From Hymenobacter rubidus (GTDB lineage Bacteria > Bacteroidota > Bacteroidia > Cytophagales > Hymenobacteraceae): 64,000 nt of DNA. The stretch lies in NCBI RefSeq assembly GCF_016734815.1, contig NZ_JAERQF010000030.1:1-64000 (forward strand), in the 5' to 3' direction. This document shows positions 43,171-51,831 of the stretch, piece by piece; the stretch's first letter is position 1, and each line of letters opens with the position of its first letter. The position numbers and the translations under genes are program-made. The notes beneath the pieces were generated by a model. That model was not told the DNA's origin. It was given only the letters and a program-made list of their open reading frames with translations, and did not search any database.

Positions 43171-43207
43171 CAACATATTTTTAAATTGTCACTCAGCCAC
43201 AACCCCG

Positions 43208-45409
43208 CTAATATTCCAGCAGCTCCTTTAGGGCCGCTGAAACTTTCGCGGCGCTCGGCAGCATCTGGCGCTCCAGCTCCACGTTGAGGGCAATGGCAGG
43301 CAAATTAGCGGCACCAAGGGTGAACACCGGCGCATCCAGCGCTTGGAAGCAATGCCGCTGAATGCGCCCGGCCAGGCTTTCGGCGAAGCTGTTGAGCAAG
43401 GGTTCTTCTGTTAGAACCAATACCTTGCCGTGGCGGCGGGTGGCGGCCGTCACGGCATCAAAATCGAGCGGATTGAGTGTGCGCAGGTCCAGGATTTCGA
43501 TTTGGCCGGCAAAGTCGCGGCTAGCAGCTTTGGCCCAGTGCACGCCCATGCCATACGTCACGACAAGGGCCGTTTCGCCTTGGCGCAGCTTATCGGCATC
43601 GGCGGCTTGCGCAATGGCGGCCTGGCCCAGCGGGATAACATAACCAGCGGCCGGCTCCACGGTTTTGGCGTCTTCGGTGCCTGACACTTTGCTCCAATAC
43701 AGGCCTTTGTGTTCGAGCATGACCACCGGGTTGGGGTCCAGAAAGGCGGCGCGCATCAGGCCCTTCATGTCGGCCGCGTTGCTCGGATACACCACTTTAA
43801 TGCCCCGAATGGTAAGCAGCGTGCTTTCGATGGAGCCCGAATGGTAGGGCCCGCCCCCGCCGTACGCCCCAATCGGCACGCGAATGAGTGCCGGAACCGG
43901 AAACTTGCCCATGGTGAGGTAGCAGGATTTCGACAGTTCCTCCACCAGCTGGTTCAGCGCCGGCCAGATGTAGTCGGCAAACTGAATTTCGACAATGGGC
44001 CGGGCGCCCACAGCCACCATGCCGGCGGTGCTGCCCACGATGTAGGCCTCCTGAATGGGCGTATTGAACACGCGCGCATCGCCGTACTTTTTGGCCAGCA
44101 GCGCGGCCTCGCGGAACACGCCGCCTAACTCACCGCCCACGTCCTGCCCGTAGAACAAGGCCTCCGGGAATTCCCGCAGAATGTCGTCCACGGCATGCAG
44201 CGCGGCGTCCACCATCAGGGCTTTTTCCCCGTCGGCGGGGCTGCGCTCCCCGGCTTCGGCCGTCACGGCAGCCGGGGCAAATTCGTGGTCGGCGAAGGTG
44301 GCCGGGTCGGGGTTGGGAGCGGCCAGAGCCTCGGCCCAATCGGCACGCACCGTGGCGCTGGCTTCGGCTTGCAGGTCGTTCAATTCGGCTTCGTCGAAAC
44401 CGTTCGTCAGCAAGGCAGCGTGCAGGCGTGGCAAGGGGTCTTGGGTCTGGTGGGCCGCCAGGTCGTTGCGGTACCATTCGCGCCGCACGCCGCTGGTGTG
44501 GTGGCCCAGCAGCGGGCACTTGGCATGAATCAGCACCGGCCCGCGCCGCGCCCGCACGTGGGCCACGGCCTCGCCCACCGTTTGGTAAGAAGCCGCGAAA
44601 TCGGTGCCATCGACCTGCACGCGGCGCAAGCCGGGGAAGCCGGCCGCAAATTCGTAAGCATTCATGGCCCGCATCTCGCGCCCCGTGGCCGAAATGCCCC
44701 AGTCGTTGTCCTGTACCAAATACACGATGGGCAGCTGGTGCAGAATGGCCATTTGCAGCGCCTCGCTCACCTCGCCTTCGGTCATGGCGCCATCGCCAAT
44801 GGAGCAGAGCACCACCGGGTTGGCCGCTTCCGGATTTTCGCCGTCGGTGGCGCCCCGGCGCAGTTTTTCGCTCTTAATGGTTTCCAAATACTTGATGGCG
44901 TGGGCCATGCCCGTGGCCGGAATGGCCTGCATGCCCGTGGCCGAGCTTTGGTGCGGAATAACCGGGCTGCCCGGCCGCCGCAGCGACGGGTGCGAGTAGT
45001 ACGTCCGGCCGCCGCTGAAAGGGTCGTCGGCCTTGGCCAGCAGCTGCAGCATCAGCTCGTAGGGCCGCAAGCCCATGCCCAGCAGCATGGCATCGTCGCG
45101 GTAATACGGGGCGGCGTAATCGGTTTCGGTGAGGTGAAACGCGGCGGCCAGCTGAATAGCCTCGTGGCCCCGGGCGGTGGCGTGCACGTAGCGGGCCGCA
45201 ATGGCTTTCTCCTCTTCGTAGAGGCCGGCCATGGCAGCCGCGGTGTGCATCAGCCGGTAGGCCCGGCGCAGCAAATCCTTGTCGACCACGGCCGTAGGCA
45301 CGGCCGCCGGGGCCGTAAAGGCAGCGGCGGCGGCGGCAGCCGCGCTGGCTACGCGGGTATTAAAAAAGTCGGTGGTGTCGGGCGCAGCAGTGGCGGCAAA
45401 GTCGGACAT
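43208..45409 (-). CDS. Fused alpha/beta E1 2-oxoacid dehydrogenase
   Basis: This encodes 733 residues from the ATG at 45409, with TPP-dependent E1 alpha (about 30-350) and beta (about 390-733) parts in one chain. The alpha part shows ARGHEAIQLAAAFHL, GSPVIPHQSSATGMQ and GDGAMTEGEVSEALQMA, the last being the TPP-binding GDG motif. The beta part shows FGQDVGGELGGVF, PIVEIQFADYIWPALNQL and GAYGGGGPYHSGS. Such fused E1s act on branched-chain 2-oxoacids or related acyl substrates with E2 and E3. Those subunits are not adjacent. The N-terminus has a run of nine alanines. Confidence 0.92.
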   Translation of the reverse strand: MSDFAATAAPDTTDFFNTRVASAAAAAAAAFTAPAAVPTAVVDKDLLRRAYRLMHTAAAMAGLYEEEKAIAARYVHATARGHEAIQLAAAFHLTETDYAAPYYRDDAMLLGMGLRPYELMLQLLAKADDPFSGGRTYYSHPSLRRPGSPVIPHQSSATGMQAIPATGMAHAIKYLETIKSEKLRRGATDGENPEAANPVVLCSIGDGAMTEGEVSEALQMAILHQLPIVYLVQDNDWGISATGREMRAMNAYEFAAGFPGLRRVQVDGTDFAASYQTVGEAVAHVRARRGPVLIHAKCPLLGHHTSGVRREWYRNDLAAHQTQDPLPRLHAALLTNGFDEAELNDLQAEASATVRADWAEALAAPNPDPATFADHEFAPAAVTAEAGERSPADGEKALMVDAALHAVDDILREFPEALFYGQDVGGELGGVFREAALLAKKYGDARVFNTPIQEAYIVGSTAGMVAVGARPIVEIQFADYIWPALNQLVEELSKSCYLTMGKFPVPALIRVPIGAYGGGGPYHSGSIESTLLTIRGIKVVYPSNAADMKGLMRAAFLDPNPVVMLEHKGLYWSKVSGTEDAKTVEPAAGYVIPLGQAAIAQAADADKLRQGETALVVTYGMGVHWAKAASRDFAGQIEILDLRTLNPLDFDAVTAATRRHGKVLVLTEEPLLNSFAESLAGRIQRHCFQALDAPVFTLGAANLPAIALNVELERQMLPSAAKVSAALKELLEY

Positions 45410-45432
45410 TGGAGCAAGGGCGGGTGAGGCTG

Positions 45433-45440
45433 CAAAAGTA
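45433..45440 (-). promoter_or_regulatory. -7 element of the E1 gene
   Basis: The minus strand reads TACTTTTG, a perfect TAnnTTTG match, 23 bases before the E1 start codon. Confidence 0.5.
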
Positions 45441-45459
45441 CGCCCTGCGCCCTCGTCTG

Positions 45460-45467
45460 TATCTTTG
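45460..45467 (+). promoter_or_regulatory. -7 element of hemF
   Basis: The plus strand reads TATCTTTG, a perfect TAnnTTTG match, about 80 bases before hemF. It sits back to back with the E1 box, 19 bases apart, so the two promoters overlap. Confidence 0.5.
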
Positions 45468-45549
45468 CCCCACCAACCGGTGGCTGCTGAAGCGCGAGCA
45501 ACGGGAACCCAATCGCTGCCAGTTACCTGCAAACCGCCCCCTACCCTTC

Positions 45550-46467
45550 ATGCCCTCTCCCACCACCCGCCCCGAAATTGAAACCTGGCTGGCTGATTTT
45601 CAGCTCCGCCTCTGCCAGCAGCTCCAAACCGCCGACGCCGGCCCGACCACTTTCCACACCGATGCCTGGCAGCGCGAAGGCGGCGGCGGAGGCCGCTCGA
45701 AGGTGCTGGAGCATGGGCGCATTCTGGAAAAAGGAGGCGTGGGCTTCTCGGCGGTCTGGGGCTCGATGAGCGAGGCCGCCGCCCGCCAGCTGCACATGCC
45801 CGACCCGCATTTTTACGCCACGGGGGTGAGCGTGGTGCTGCACCCGCGCAGCCCACGGGTGCCCATTATTCACATGAACGTGCGGTATTTTGAGGCCGGC
45901 AACGGCGAAGCATGGTTTGGCGGCGGCATCGACCTGACCCCAATTTACGTGGACAAAGCCCAGGCGCGGCGCTTTCACGAGCGCCTGCATGAAGTGTGCA
46001 CCCGCCATAATCCGGCGTACTACCCCAAATTCACCCGCTGGGCCGACGACTACTTCTACCTACCCCATCGCCAGGAAACGCGCGGGGTGGGCGGCATTTT
46101 CTACGACCGGCTGACCGTAGGCCCGGACGGCAGCGCCGAAGAATTATTTGCCTTCATGCGCGACGTAGCCGAGCTGTTCGGCCCCTTCTACACCGAGCTA
46201 ATGGCCGAAAACCACGCCCTGCCCTTCACCGAGCGCGAAGAAGCCTGGCAGATGCAGCGCCGCGCTCGCTACGCCGAGTTCAACCTCGCATTTGACCGCG
46301 GTACCCGCTTCGGCCTGGAAACTGGGGGCCGTACCGAATCCATTCTCATGAGCCTGCCCCCCCGCACCGGTTGGGCCTACAACCCTGCGCCGCCCGCGCC
46401 CGGCACCCCGGAAGCGCAAACGCAGGCCTGGCTCCGCAAGGGTATCGACTGGCTGGCCGATGCTTGA
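45550..46467 (+). CDS. hemF: Oxygen-dependent coproporphyrinogen-III oxidase
   Basis: This encodes a 305-residue cytoplasmic enzyme that decarboxylates coproporphyrinogen III to protoporphyrinogen IX using oxygen. Landmarks include WQREGGGGGRSKVLEHG near residue 38, VIIHMNVRYFE-like PRVPIIHMNVRYFE, AWFGGGIDLTPIY, FTRWADDYFYLPHR and RGVGGIFYDRL. The ATG at 45550 is chosen because the frame upstream contains the divergent promoters. It is the first gene of a run with a PAP2 phosphatase (overlap of eight bases) and an NADPH-type reductase. Confidence 0.95.
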   Translation: MPSPTTRPEIETWLADFQLRLCQQLQTADAGPTTFHTDAWQREGGGGGRSKVLEHGRILEKGGVGFSAVWGSMSEAAARQLHMPDPHFYATGVSVVLHPRSPRVPIIHMNVRYFEAGNGEAWFGGGIDLTPIYVDKAQARRFHERLHEVCTRHNPAYYPKFTRWADDYFYLPHRQETRGVGGIFYDRLTVGPDGSAEELFAFMRDVAELFGPFYTELMAENHALPFTEREEAWQMQRRARYAEFNLAFDRGTRFGLETGGRTESILMSLPPRTGWAYNPAPPAPGTPEAQTQAWLRKGIDWLADA

Positions 46468-47038
46468 GGCCATCCAACACCTTGACCGACGGCTGCTGCT
46501 GGCCATCAACCAGGCCTACTCTCCCGGCCTGGATGCCGTGATGGTATTTGCCTCCAACCGCAACGTCTGGTTTCCGGCTTATGCGCTGCTTATCGGCTGG
46601 CTGATTTACGTTTTTCGACGGCGGGCCTGGCTGCTGCTGCCTTTGGTAATAGCCGCCGTGGCCCTGGCCGACAGCATTACGAGCCGCTTGTTCAAACCCT
46701 TTTTTGGGCGGCTGCGGCCCTGCCACGACGCCCTGCTGGCCCCGCAGCTGCACCTGCCCGATGGCTGCGGCGGGCAGTTCGGCTTCCTTTCCTCGCACGC
46801 GGCCAACTCCGTGGCGCTAGCCATTTTTTTGGCCCTGGTGCTACCGGCAGGCCGGTTTCGGGCGCTGAAAATCGGGGCTTTTGCGTGGGCATTGCTGTTA
46901 TCCTACAGCCGCATGTATCTTGGCGCTCATTACCCGGCCGATGTGCTTGGGGGCGCTTGCATTGGCCTGCTGCTGGGCTGGGGCGCCGCCGCCGCCTACC
47001 GGTACCTGGCCCCGCGCTGGTGGCCGGCTTCAGCTTAG
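46460..47038 (+). CDS. Membrane PAP2-family phosphatase
   Basis: This encodes 192 residues with five or six membrane helices. PAP2 motifs appear as K-x6-RP (KPFFGRLRP), SSHAANS in place of the usual PSGHA, and SRMYLGAHYPADVLGG with the catalytic histidine. This topology is typical of undecaprenyl-pyrophosphate or lipid A-type phosphatases of the inner membrane. The proline-to-serine change in motif 2 (SSHAA) is common in Bacteroidota. It overlaps hemF by eight bases, which implies translational coupling. Confidence 0.9.
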   Translation: MLEAIQHLDRRLLLAINQAYSPGLDAVMVFASNRNVWFPAYALLIGWLIYVFRRRAWLLLPLVIAAVALADSITSRLFKPFFGRLRPCHDALLAPQLHLPDGCGGQFGFLSSHAANSVALAIFLALVLPAGRFRALKIGAFAWALLLSYSRMYLGAHYPADVLGGACIGLLLGWGAAAAYRYLAPRWWPASA

Positions 47039-47050
47039 AGAACTGCTCCC

Positions 47051-47668
47051 ATGAAACCACAGGCCCGTCGCTTTCTCTTTCTGCTTTCCAGCACCCGGCG
47101 CCTAGGCAACAGCGAACAGCTGGCGTACTGCGCGGCCCACGGGCTGCCCCCCACCATCGAGCAGCATTGGGTGCACTTGCAGGACTACCCGCTGCCTCAT
47201 TTCGTCGACATGCGCCACAACGGGGCCTATCCGGCGCCTACCGGCAACGTTCAGCTGCTGCTGGATGCCACCTTGGCCGCCACAGACATTGTGCTTATTG
47301 CTCCGCTCTACATGTTCAGCCTGCCGGTGCACGCCAAGCATTACCTCGACTATTGGAGCGCCTGGCTGCGCATCCCCGCGCTCAATTTCCGGGAGCAAAT
47401 GCAGGCCAAAACCCTGTGGGCCGTGGTCGTGAGCAGCGGCTCACGCGCCGAAACCCAGCCCCTGGAGGCCACGCTGCTGCTCACCGCGCAGTTCATGCAC
47501 ATGCAATGGGGCGGCTTGCTGCACGGCATCGGCTCCCGCCCCAACGACATTCAACTCGATACGCTCGCTTTGCGGGAGGCCAAAACTTTTTTCCTTGCGC
47601 CCAAGGCCACGAGCCTTGCCGCAGCCTTGCCGCTTCCGGGCGAAGCGCAGGCGGCCCGGCTGCCATAG
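47051..47668 (+). CDS. NAD(P)H-dependent FMN reductase-like flavoprotein
   Basis: This encodes 205 residues of flavodoxin-like fold. It opens with RFLFLLSSTRRLGNSEQL, the phosphate-binding loop for FMN in this family. Then come ATDIVLIAPLYMFSLPVHAKHYLDYWS and a C-terminal helical part. Such enzymes reduce quinones or other acceptors with NAD(P)H; the substrate is unknown. It starts 12 bases after the PAP2 stop and is probably the last gene of the hemF operon. Confidence 0.85.
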   Translation: MKPQARRFLFLLSSTRRLGNSEQLAYCAAHGLPPTIEQHWVHLQDYPLPHFVDMRHNGAYPAPTGNVQLLLDATLAATDIVLIAPLYMFSLPVHAKHYLDYWSAWLRIPALNFREQMQAKTLWAVVVSSGSRAETQPLEATLLLTAQFMHMQWGGLLHGIGSRPNDIQLDTLALREAKTFFLAPKATSLAAALPLPGEAQAARLP

Positions 47669-47694
47669 CAACCGGGCCGCCTGCTGGCCGGCGC

Positions 47695-47895
47695 CTATTT
47701 CCTAGCCTTGCGGTTGCCGGTGTGCCCGTCGCCTTTGTCACCCTGGCCCGGCTTGCTGGTCTTTTTGGAATTGTGCTTGTCGTCCTGCGACAGCGACTTG
47801 TTCAGGTCGACCGCCTGCTCAATCTGACCGTCGGCATCGCGCCGGATGAAGCGTTTATCACCGGGGTTTGGCGTAATCAATTCGCGCTTTGACAT
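47695..47895 (-). CDS. Small basic conserved protein
   Basis: This encodes 66 residues from an ATG at 47895 (MSKRELITPNPGDKRFIRRD). It is Lys-, Asp- and Gly-rich with no hydrophobic stretch, so it is probably soluble and disordered in part. Short proteins with this opening are common in Bacteroidota and some Alphaproteobacteria, without a known function. It is convergent with the reductase and lies downstream of ribE on the same strand. Confidence 0.7.
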   Translation of the reverse strand: MSKRELITPNPGDKRFIRRDADGQIEQAVDLNKSLSQDDKHNSKKTSKPGQGDKGDGHTGNRKARK

Positions 47896-47953
47896 GGTAA
47901 AGAGAAGTTGCGTGGAAGGATTTACTTCGTACGCAACCCACGCGCCCAAGTTG

Positions 47954-48550
47954 TCAGGCTGCCTTTCCCAGCAGCTTAGCCACGTATTTGCCCACAATAT
48001 CAAATTCCAGATTTACCGTTTCGCCGGCCCGCAGCTGCTGGAAGCTGGTGTGTTCGTAGGTGTACGGGATAATGGCCACCGTGAAGCCTCCGTCGGTGCT
48101 GTCGAAACACGTCAGGCTGGTACCATTCACGCAGATGGAGCCTTTCTCGACCGTGAGGCGGCCGGGGCCCGGCGCATGCCCGAACCGAAACAGCCAGGAG
48201 CCCTGCTGGTCTTCCACGCTCAGGCAGGTAGCCGTGGCGTCGACGTGGCCCTGCACGATGTGGCCGTCGAAGCGGCCGTTGGCGGCCAGGCAGCGCTCTA
48301 GGTTGACGTGGCGGCCGGGCTGCCACTGGTTCAGGTTCGTGACGCGCAAAGTTTCGTCGATGGCTGTCACGACGTGAGTGCCGGCCGCTTCATCCACAGC
48401 TACCACCGTCAGGCACACGCCGTCGTGGGCTACGCTTTGGTCTATTTTAAGCTCGGCGGCAAACGGCGATGCCACCGTAAAATGGCGGTTGCTGCCTTCA
48501 TTGTTGACGGCGATGATGGTACCCAGGGCTTCGATAATTCCAGTAAACAT
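47954..48550 (-). CDS. ribE: Riboflavin synthase, alpha chain
   Basis: This encodes 198 residues from the ATG at 48550 (MFTGIIEALGTI, the hallmark N-terminus). Two lumazine-binding barrels follow. The first has SVAHDGVCLTVV, and the second has EKGSICVNGTSLTC with GHIVQGHVDATA between them. The enzyme converts two molecules of 6,7-dimethyl-8-ribityllumazine into riboflavin. No FMN riboswitch is visible upstream; a hairpin at 48580-48600 lies in the leader. Confidence 0.96.
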   Translation of the reverse strand: MFTGIIEALGTIIAVNNEGSNRHFTVASPFAAELKIDQSVAHDGVCLTVVAVDEAAGTHVVTAIDETLRVTNLNQWQPGRHVNLERCLAANGRFDGHIVQGHVDATATCLSVEDQQGSWLFRFGHAPGPGRLTVEKGSICVNGTSLTCFDSTDGGFTVAIIPYTYEHTSFQQLRAGETVNLEFDIVGKYVAKLLGKAA

Positions 48551-48579
48551 GGACCGCGACTTGTGCAGAGTAAGGGATT

Positions 48580-48600
48580 TCGTGGATGAAGCATCCACGA
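48580..48600. repeat. Hairpin in the ribE leader
   Basis: The sequence TCGTGGATG, AAG, CATCCACGA gives a nine-bp perfect stem with a three-base loop, 30 bases upstream of ribE. It is too small for an FMN aptamer. Confidence 0.6.
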
Positions 48601-48607
48601 GTACAAA

Positions 48608-48637
48608 GAACGGCACCCCGTAACCAAGGTGCCGTTC
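48608..48637 (-). terminator. Terminator of the zinc-ribbon gene
   Basis: The 10-bp arms GAACGGCACC and GGTGCCGTTC flank a 10-base loop. On the minus strand they are followed by TTTGTAC. Confidence 0.75.
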
Positions 48638-48668
48638 CGTATCCAAAACAGTTTGCAAGGCCGAATGA

Positions 48669-48992
48669 TTATTTCTCGGCTTTTTCCAGGGCTTTCCAAT
48701 CCAGCTCGCCATTATCGCGGCGGCGCAGAAAGTAGCTTTGGTCGTCGTCCTTGTTCTTGCCAAAGGTAAGGTCGGCGCGGCACGACAGACATTTAACCGA
48801 CGTGTACTTGTATTTACCTTGCGCTACGCGGCTGGTCAGGTCCAGATTATCGGAGCCGCAAAGTCCACATGCAGCCACATCGGGGAAGCTGAGCCGGTCG
48901 TATTCGGCCACGGTTTCGTGGAAGTTGTTGCCCTGCACCGTGAAGTGAAACTGGCGGCGCCCGATGCGCTTGGTAATCATCATCTGCAACAT
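48669..48992 (-). CDS. Zinc-ribbon protein of unknown function
   Basis: This encodes about 107 residues; a start at a second Met (48980) is equally possible. Two CxxC pairs (CGLCGSDN and KCLSCRAD, about 28 residues apart) form a zinc ribbon in the middle. A short N-terminal beta segment (RRQFHFTVQGNNFHETVAEYDRLS) precedes it, and the C-terminus is charged. It has no signal peptide. It lies between terminators, so it is transcribed alone. Similar small Bacteroidota proteins are known only as hypothetical. Confidence 0.75.
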   Translation of the reverse strand: MLQMMITKRIGRRQFHFTVQGNNFHETVAEYDRLSFPDVAACGLCGSDNLDLTSRVAQGKYKYTSVKCLSCRADLTFGKNKDDDQSYFLRRRDNGELDWKALEKAEK

Positions 48993-49076
48993 TTAATCTG
49001 CAATAAAACGGGGTGAATTGATGCTTTAAAATTACAAAATATCCATCTCAAAAACAAGAGGATATGCAGGTAAAAT

Positions 49077-49116
49077 CCACAAAAGAAGGCCACTATCCGG
49101 CGGCCTTCTTTTGTGG
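49077..49116. terminator. Terminator downstream of the S8 protease
   Basis: The perfect 15-bp arms (CCACAAAAGAAGGCC and complement) flank a 10-base loop just after the protease stop at 49129, with A/T runs at both ends. Confidence 0.88.
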
Positions 49117-49128
49117 TAAAAGCAGGGG

Positions 49129-50817
49129 CTATTGCTGCACAAATTTCACCGTGCGGCGAGTGGTTCCGGCGCTTACTTCACAGGTATAAACCCCTTTGGC
49201 CAGCCGTCCCAATTTCAGCGCGGCCTGGGCGCTGCTGGCAGGCAACTGCTGCTGGGCCACCACTGCCCCGCGCGCATCGAGCACCCGCACGCGCAGGGCC
49301 TGGCCCCGCAGGCTGGCGGGCAAAGTGAGGGTGAGCGGGCCGTCGCCGGTCGGGTTGGGAAACAAGCCCAGGGACTCGTCGGCCGCCGCGCTGCTCGTGC
49401 TCAGCGGCGCGTTGGGATGCAGTGCGTTATAGGCCGTCACGAAATTGGGGATGCCGTAGCCCAGAATGTTGTCGGGCGCATTGGCCTGCGAAGCGGTACT
49501 GCGCAGGGCCTGAATCACCTGCTGAGCCGTAAGCGTGGGGTTGGCTTGCCAGAACCCGGCCACCATGCCCGCCAGTATTGGGCAGGCATACGACGTGCCG
49601 CTGCCCCGAAACGCGGCCCCGTTGGGCGCCAGCACCGCCGACGCCAGCCCCATTGCCGCAAGCGTGGGCTTGATGCGCCCGTCGGCCGTGGGGCCGTAGG
49701 AGCTGAAGTAGGCATGCCCACCCAGCGAATCGACGGCTCCCACCGAAATGATGGAGTCGGCATCGGCCGGGGCAGAAATGTAGTGCCAGGGGTCGTCGCC
49801 TTCGTTGCCGGCGGCGCTCACCACCACCATGCCCACCCGGGCTGCTACGGTAGCAGCCCGCGAGCTGATGGCGGTGCGCCCGTTCATATCGGCGTAGGTG
49901 TAGGAAACAGAGGGAGCATCGAAGGTGGTGTAGCCCAGCGAAGAACTGATAACGTCGACCCCGGCCGAGTCGGCGTATTCGGCGGCGGCCAGCCAGTTGG
50001 CTTCCTCAATGGGATGCTCCGAGGCAATGTCTTCGGTGATGCACAGGTGGAAGCTGGCCTTGGGCGCGGTGCCAATAAAAAAGCCCGCCGTATTGGCCCC
50101 AATGGCCGATAAACAGTTGGTACCGTGGCTGTGCCGCGTGTAGACGTTGGTGCCGCCGTCCACAAAATTGCGGGTTCCGAGCATGCGTTGCTCCTGGAAG
50201 ACGGGCTGCATGGCCGCAATCTGGTTTACTCCCGGAAAGCCGGCATCGAACACCGCAATCTGCATGCCTTCGCCCCGAAAACCAGCGTCGTGCATGGCCG
50301 TGGCCCCGATTTGCACGTCCTGGCGGTAGGCCGGCCCGTACTGCGCCCGGGTGGCCAACGTGCCCCGGGCGGCAATGGCAGGCACCTGAACCGGCGCCTT
50401 GGTCGCCCCCGCCGCTTTAAAAGCCCGATTGAGCGTGGTGGCGCTACGTATCGGAGACAGCGCCAAAATCCGCCCCAGCGTGGCCGAATCGCAGGAAACC
50501 ACGGCCGCGTTGAACCAGCGCGACGTGTAAAGCACCTGCGGGCTGCCGCTTACGCCCCGCACCAGGGCCACATACGCCGGATTCACGGGCAGGTCGCGCG
50601 GCAATACCGAAATGCCCTGCCGGGTGCGGCGGGCCACCGCCCGCGCCGACAGAAAAGCTTGGGGCTGGGCCACCGAAAACGGGGTACCGGCCTTGTCGCG
50701 GAAGTACACCAAATGGCGCCGCACCGTGCCCTGCGCGGCGGCCGGCTTGGCAGCCACCACCGTCAGCACCGAACCAATCAGGGCCAGAAACAGCCATTTT
50801 GTTGTAGAAGGCAGCAT
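49129..50817 (-). CDS. Subtilisin-like S8 protease with T9SS sorting domain
   Basis: This encodes about 562 residues from an ATG at 50817, with a signal peptide (WLFLALIGSVLTVVAAKPAAAQ). The catalytic triad is visible: Asp in IAVFDAGFPGVN, His in HSHGTNCLSA, and Ser in GSGTSYACPILAG. The oxyanion Asn is in SAAGNEGDD. The last 80 residues (LGLFPNPTGDGPLTL onwards, ending VKFVQQ) match type A C-terminal sorting domains of the type IX secretion system. The protein is probably secreted to or displayed on the cell surface. An in-frame Met lies at 50829. Confidence 0.92.
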   Translation of the reverse strand: MLPSTTKWLFLALIGSVLTVVAAKPAAAQGTVRRHLVYFRDKAGTPFSVAQPQAFLSARAVARRTRQGISVLPRDLPVNPAYVALVRGVSGSPQVLYTSRWFNAAVVSCDSATLGRILALSPIRSATTLNRAFKAAGATKAPVQVPAIAARGTLATRAQYGPAYRQDVQIGATAMHDAGFRGEGMQIAVFDAGFPGVNQIAAMQPVFQEQRMLGTRNFVDGGTNVYTRHSHGTNCLSAIGANTAGFFIGTAPKASFHLCITEDIASEHPIEEANWLAAAEYADSAGVDVISSSLGYTTFDAPSVSYTYADMNGRTAISSRAATVAARVGMVVVSAAGNEGDDPWHYISAPADADSIISVGAVDSLGGHAYFSSYGPTADGRIKPTLAAMGLASAVLAPNGAAFRGSGTSYACPILAGMVAGFWQANPTLTAQQVIQALRSTASQANAPDNILGYGIPNFVTAYNALHPNAPLSTSSAAADESLGLFPNPTGDGPLTLTLPASLRGQALRVRVLDARGAVVAQQQLPASSAQAALKLGRLAKGVYTCEVSAGTTRRTVKFVQQ

Positions 50818-50859
50818 AGAAAACGGCATCAACGGAATGGTGAACAAGCAGGCAGTTGC

Positions 50860-51660
50860 TTACTTCACACTGTATTCAATCAGGGATTCGCGCCGGGTAA
50901 CGGCCTTGAAATACGAGCCTTTCACGTACACGACATTGCCGTTGCCGAGATTAGTATAATAAAAATTCTCAAAGTAATCGCGCCGCCGGTAAACCGGTCC
51001 AATGCCTTTGGCAAACACCTGCTGGTAGTTCCGCTGCTTGAGCAAACTGTTTTCCACGGCCGTACCGGTGTTGGCGGTGACGAGCGTAGTTGGGTAATTT
51101 TTGGCGGCTATTCCGGCCGTGGCGGCAGTCGTAAAGGGCTGGCCTACGCGGCTGTACTGGCGGGTTTCGGCCGTGATGGTGTCGTTGGTGTTGTTGTTGT
51201 AGGCGTTAAAATTCCACGAGCGTCCGTCTTTCACCGGAAATATCAGTTCCACGGTCGGGGTGTTGCTGCGGTTCACCACTACCGCCTGGTCGGAAGTGCG
51301 CACCGTGAACACGCTGTCGTCGCGGTAGTCGGTGGCAGGTGCTACCAACTTGGACCGCACCATCTTATACACCGGCTGCCCGGCGGCATCAGCGTACGTG
51401 CCGGTAATGGTTTCCTTGACTTTATACGAGGTGGGACTTGGCACGCTGGCCACCCCCTGCGACGCAGAACTCCAAACGGTATCCGTCACGGCATACACCC
51501 AGTAGTTGCCCACGCTCACCGGATAATAATTCACACCGGCTTCCGGCACTGCTTCGGTGGTGTCTTTGCAACCGGCCAAGCCCAGGCCAATGGCCAGCAA
51601 CGTGGCGCCCACCCTCCGGGCCGAAACTTCCTTCTTCAGACGTGATAACAGGTGGTGCAT
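50860..51660 (-). CDS. Hypothetical lipoprotein
   Basis: This encodes 266 residues from an ATG at 51660. A signal sequence ends in a lipobox (AIGLGLAGC), so it is likely lipid-anchored. The mature part begins with YYPVSVGNYWVYAVTDTVW, a beta-rich segment seen in many Bacteroidota proteins of unknown function, and has further strand patterns to the C-terminus. It lies 42 bases upstream of the S8 protease on the same strand and may be co-transcribed. No enzyme motif is seen. Confidence 0.75.
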   Translation of the reverse strand: MHHLLSRLKKEVSARRVGATLLAIGLGLAGCKDTTEAVPEAGVNYYPVSVGNYWVYAVTDTVWSSASQGVASVPSPTSYKVKETITGTYADAAGQPVYKMVRSKLVAPATDYRDDSVFTVRTSDQAVVVNRSNTPTVELIFPVKDGRSWNFNAYNNNTNDTITAETRQYSRVGQPFTTAATAGIAAKNYPTTLVTANTGTAVENSLLKQRNYQQVFAKGIGPVYRRRDYFENFYYTNLGNGNVVYVKGSYFKAVTRRESLIEYSVK

Positions 51661-51721
51661 GTGACGAGAGCGGACGGAGAAATAGAGTAGAAGTAAATGC
51701 AGCTTTTGAAGCAAAGCGCTG

Positions 51722-51800
51722 GAGAAGTTAAAAGTCGAGCGTTAAAAGGTAAAAATCAGACGGGCTGCGGATTTAACTTTTAACGCTCCACTTTCAGCTT
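51722..51800. repeat. Class 2 heptamer palindrome
   Basis: The left arm contains AGTTAAA, AGTCGAG, CGTTAAA and AGGTAAA. The right arm has the inverse units (TTTAACT, TTTAACG, CTCCACT, TTCAGCT). The loop is about 18 bases. It lies between mnmA and the lipoprotein gene, both on the minus strand. Confidence 0.7.
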
Positions 51801-51831
51801 CCGCAAAAAGTGTGCGGAAATCGGCACTGGC

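Noticed and set aside
44195..45427. 410-codon plus-strand frame opposite the E1 gene
   Set aside because: It is an antisense shadow with no start signals or domain motifs, while the minus strand encodes a complete E1 enzyme.
48551..48607. Possible FMN riboswitch upstream of ribE
   Set aside because: Only a nine-bp hairpin is present; the conserved FMN aptamer blocks are missing and the leader is too short.
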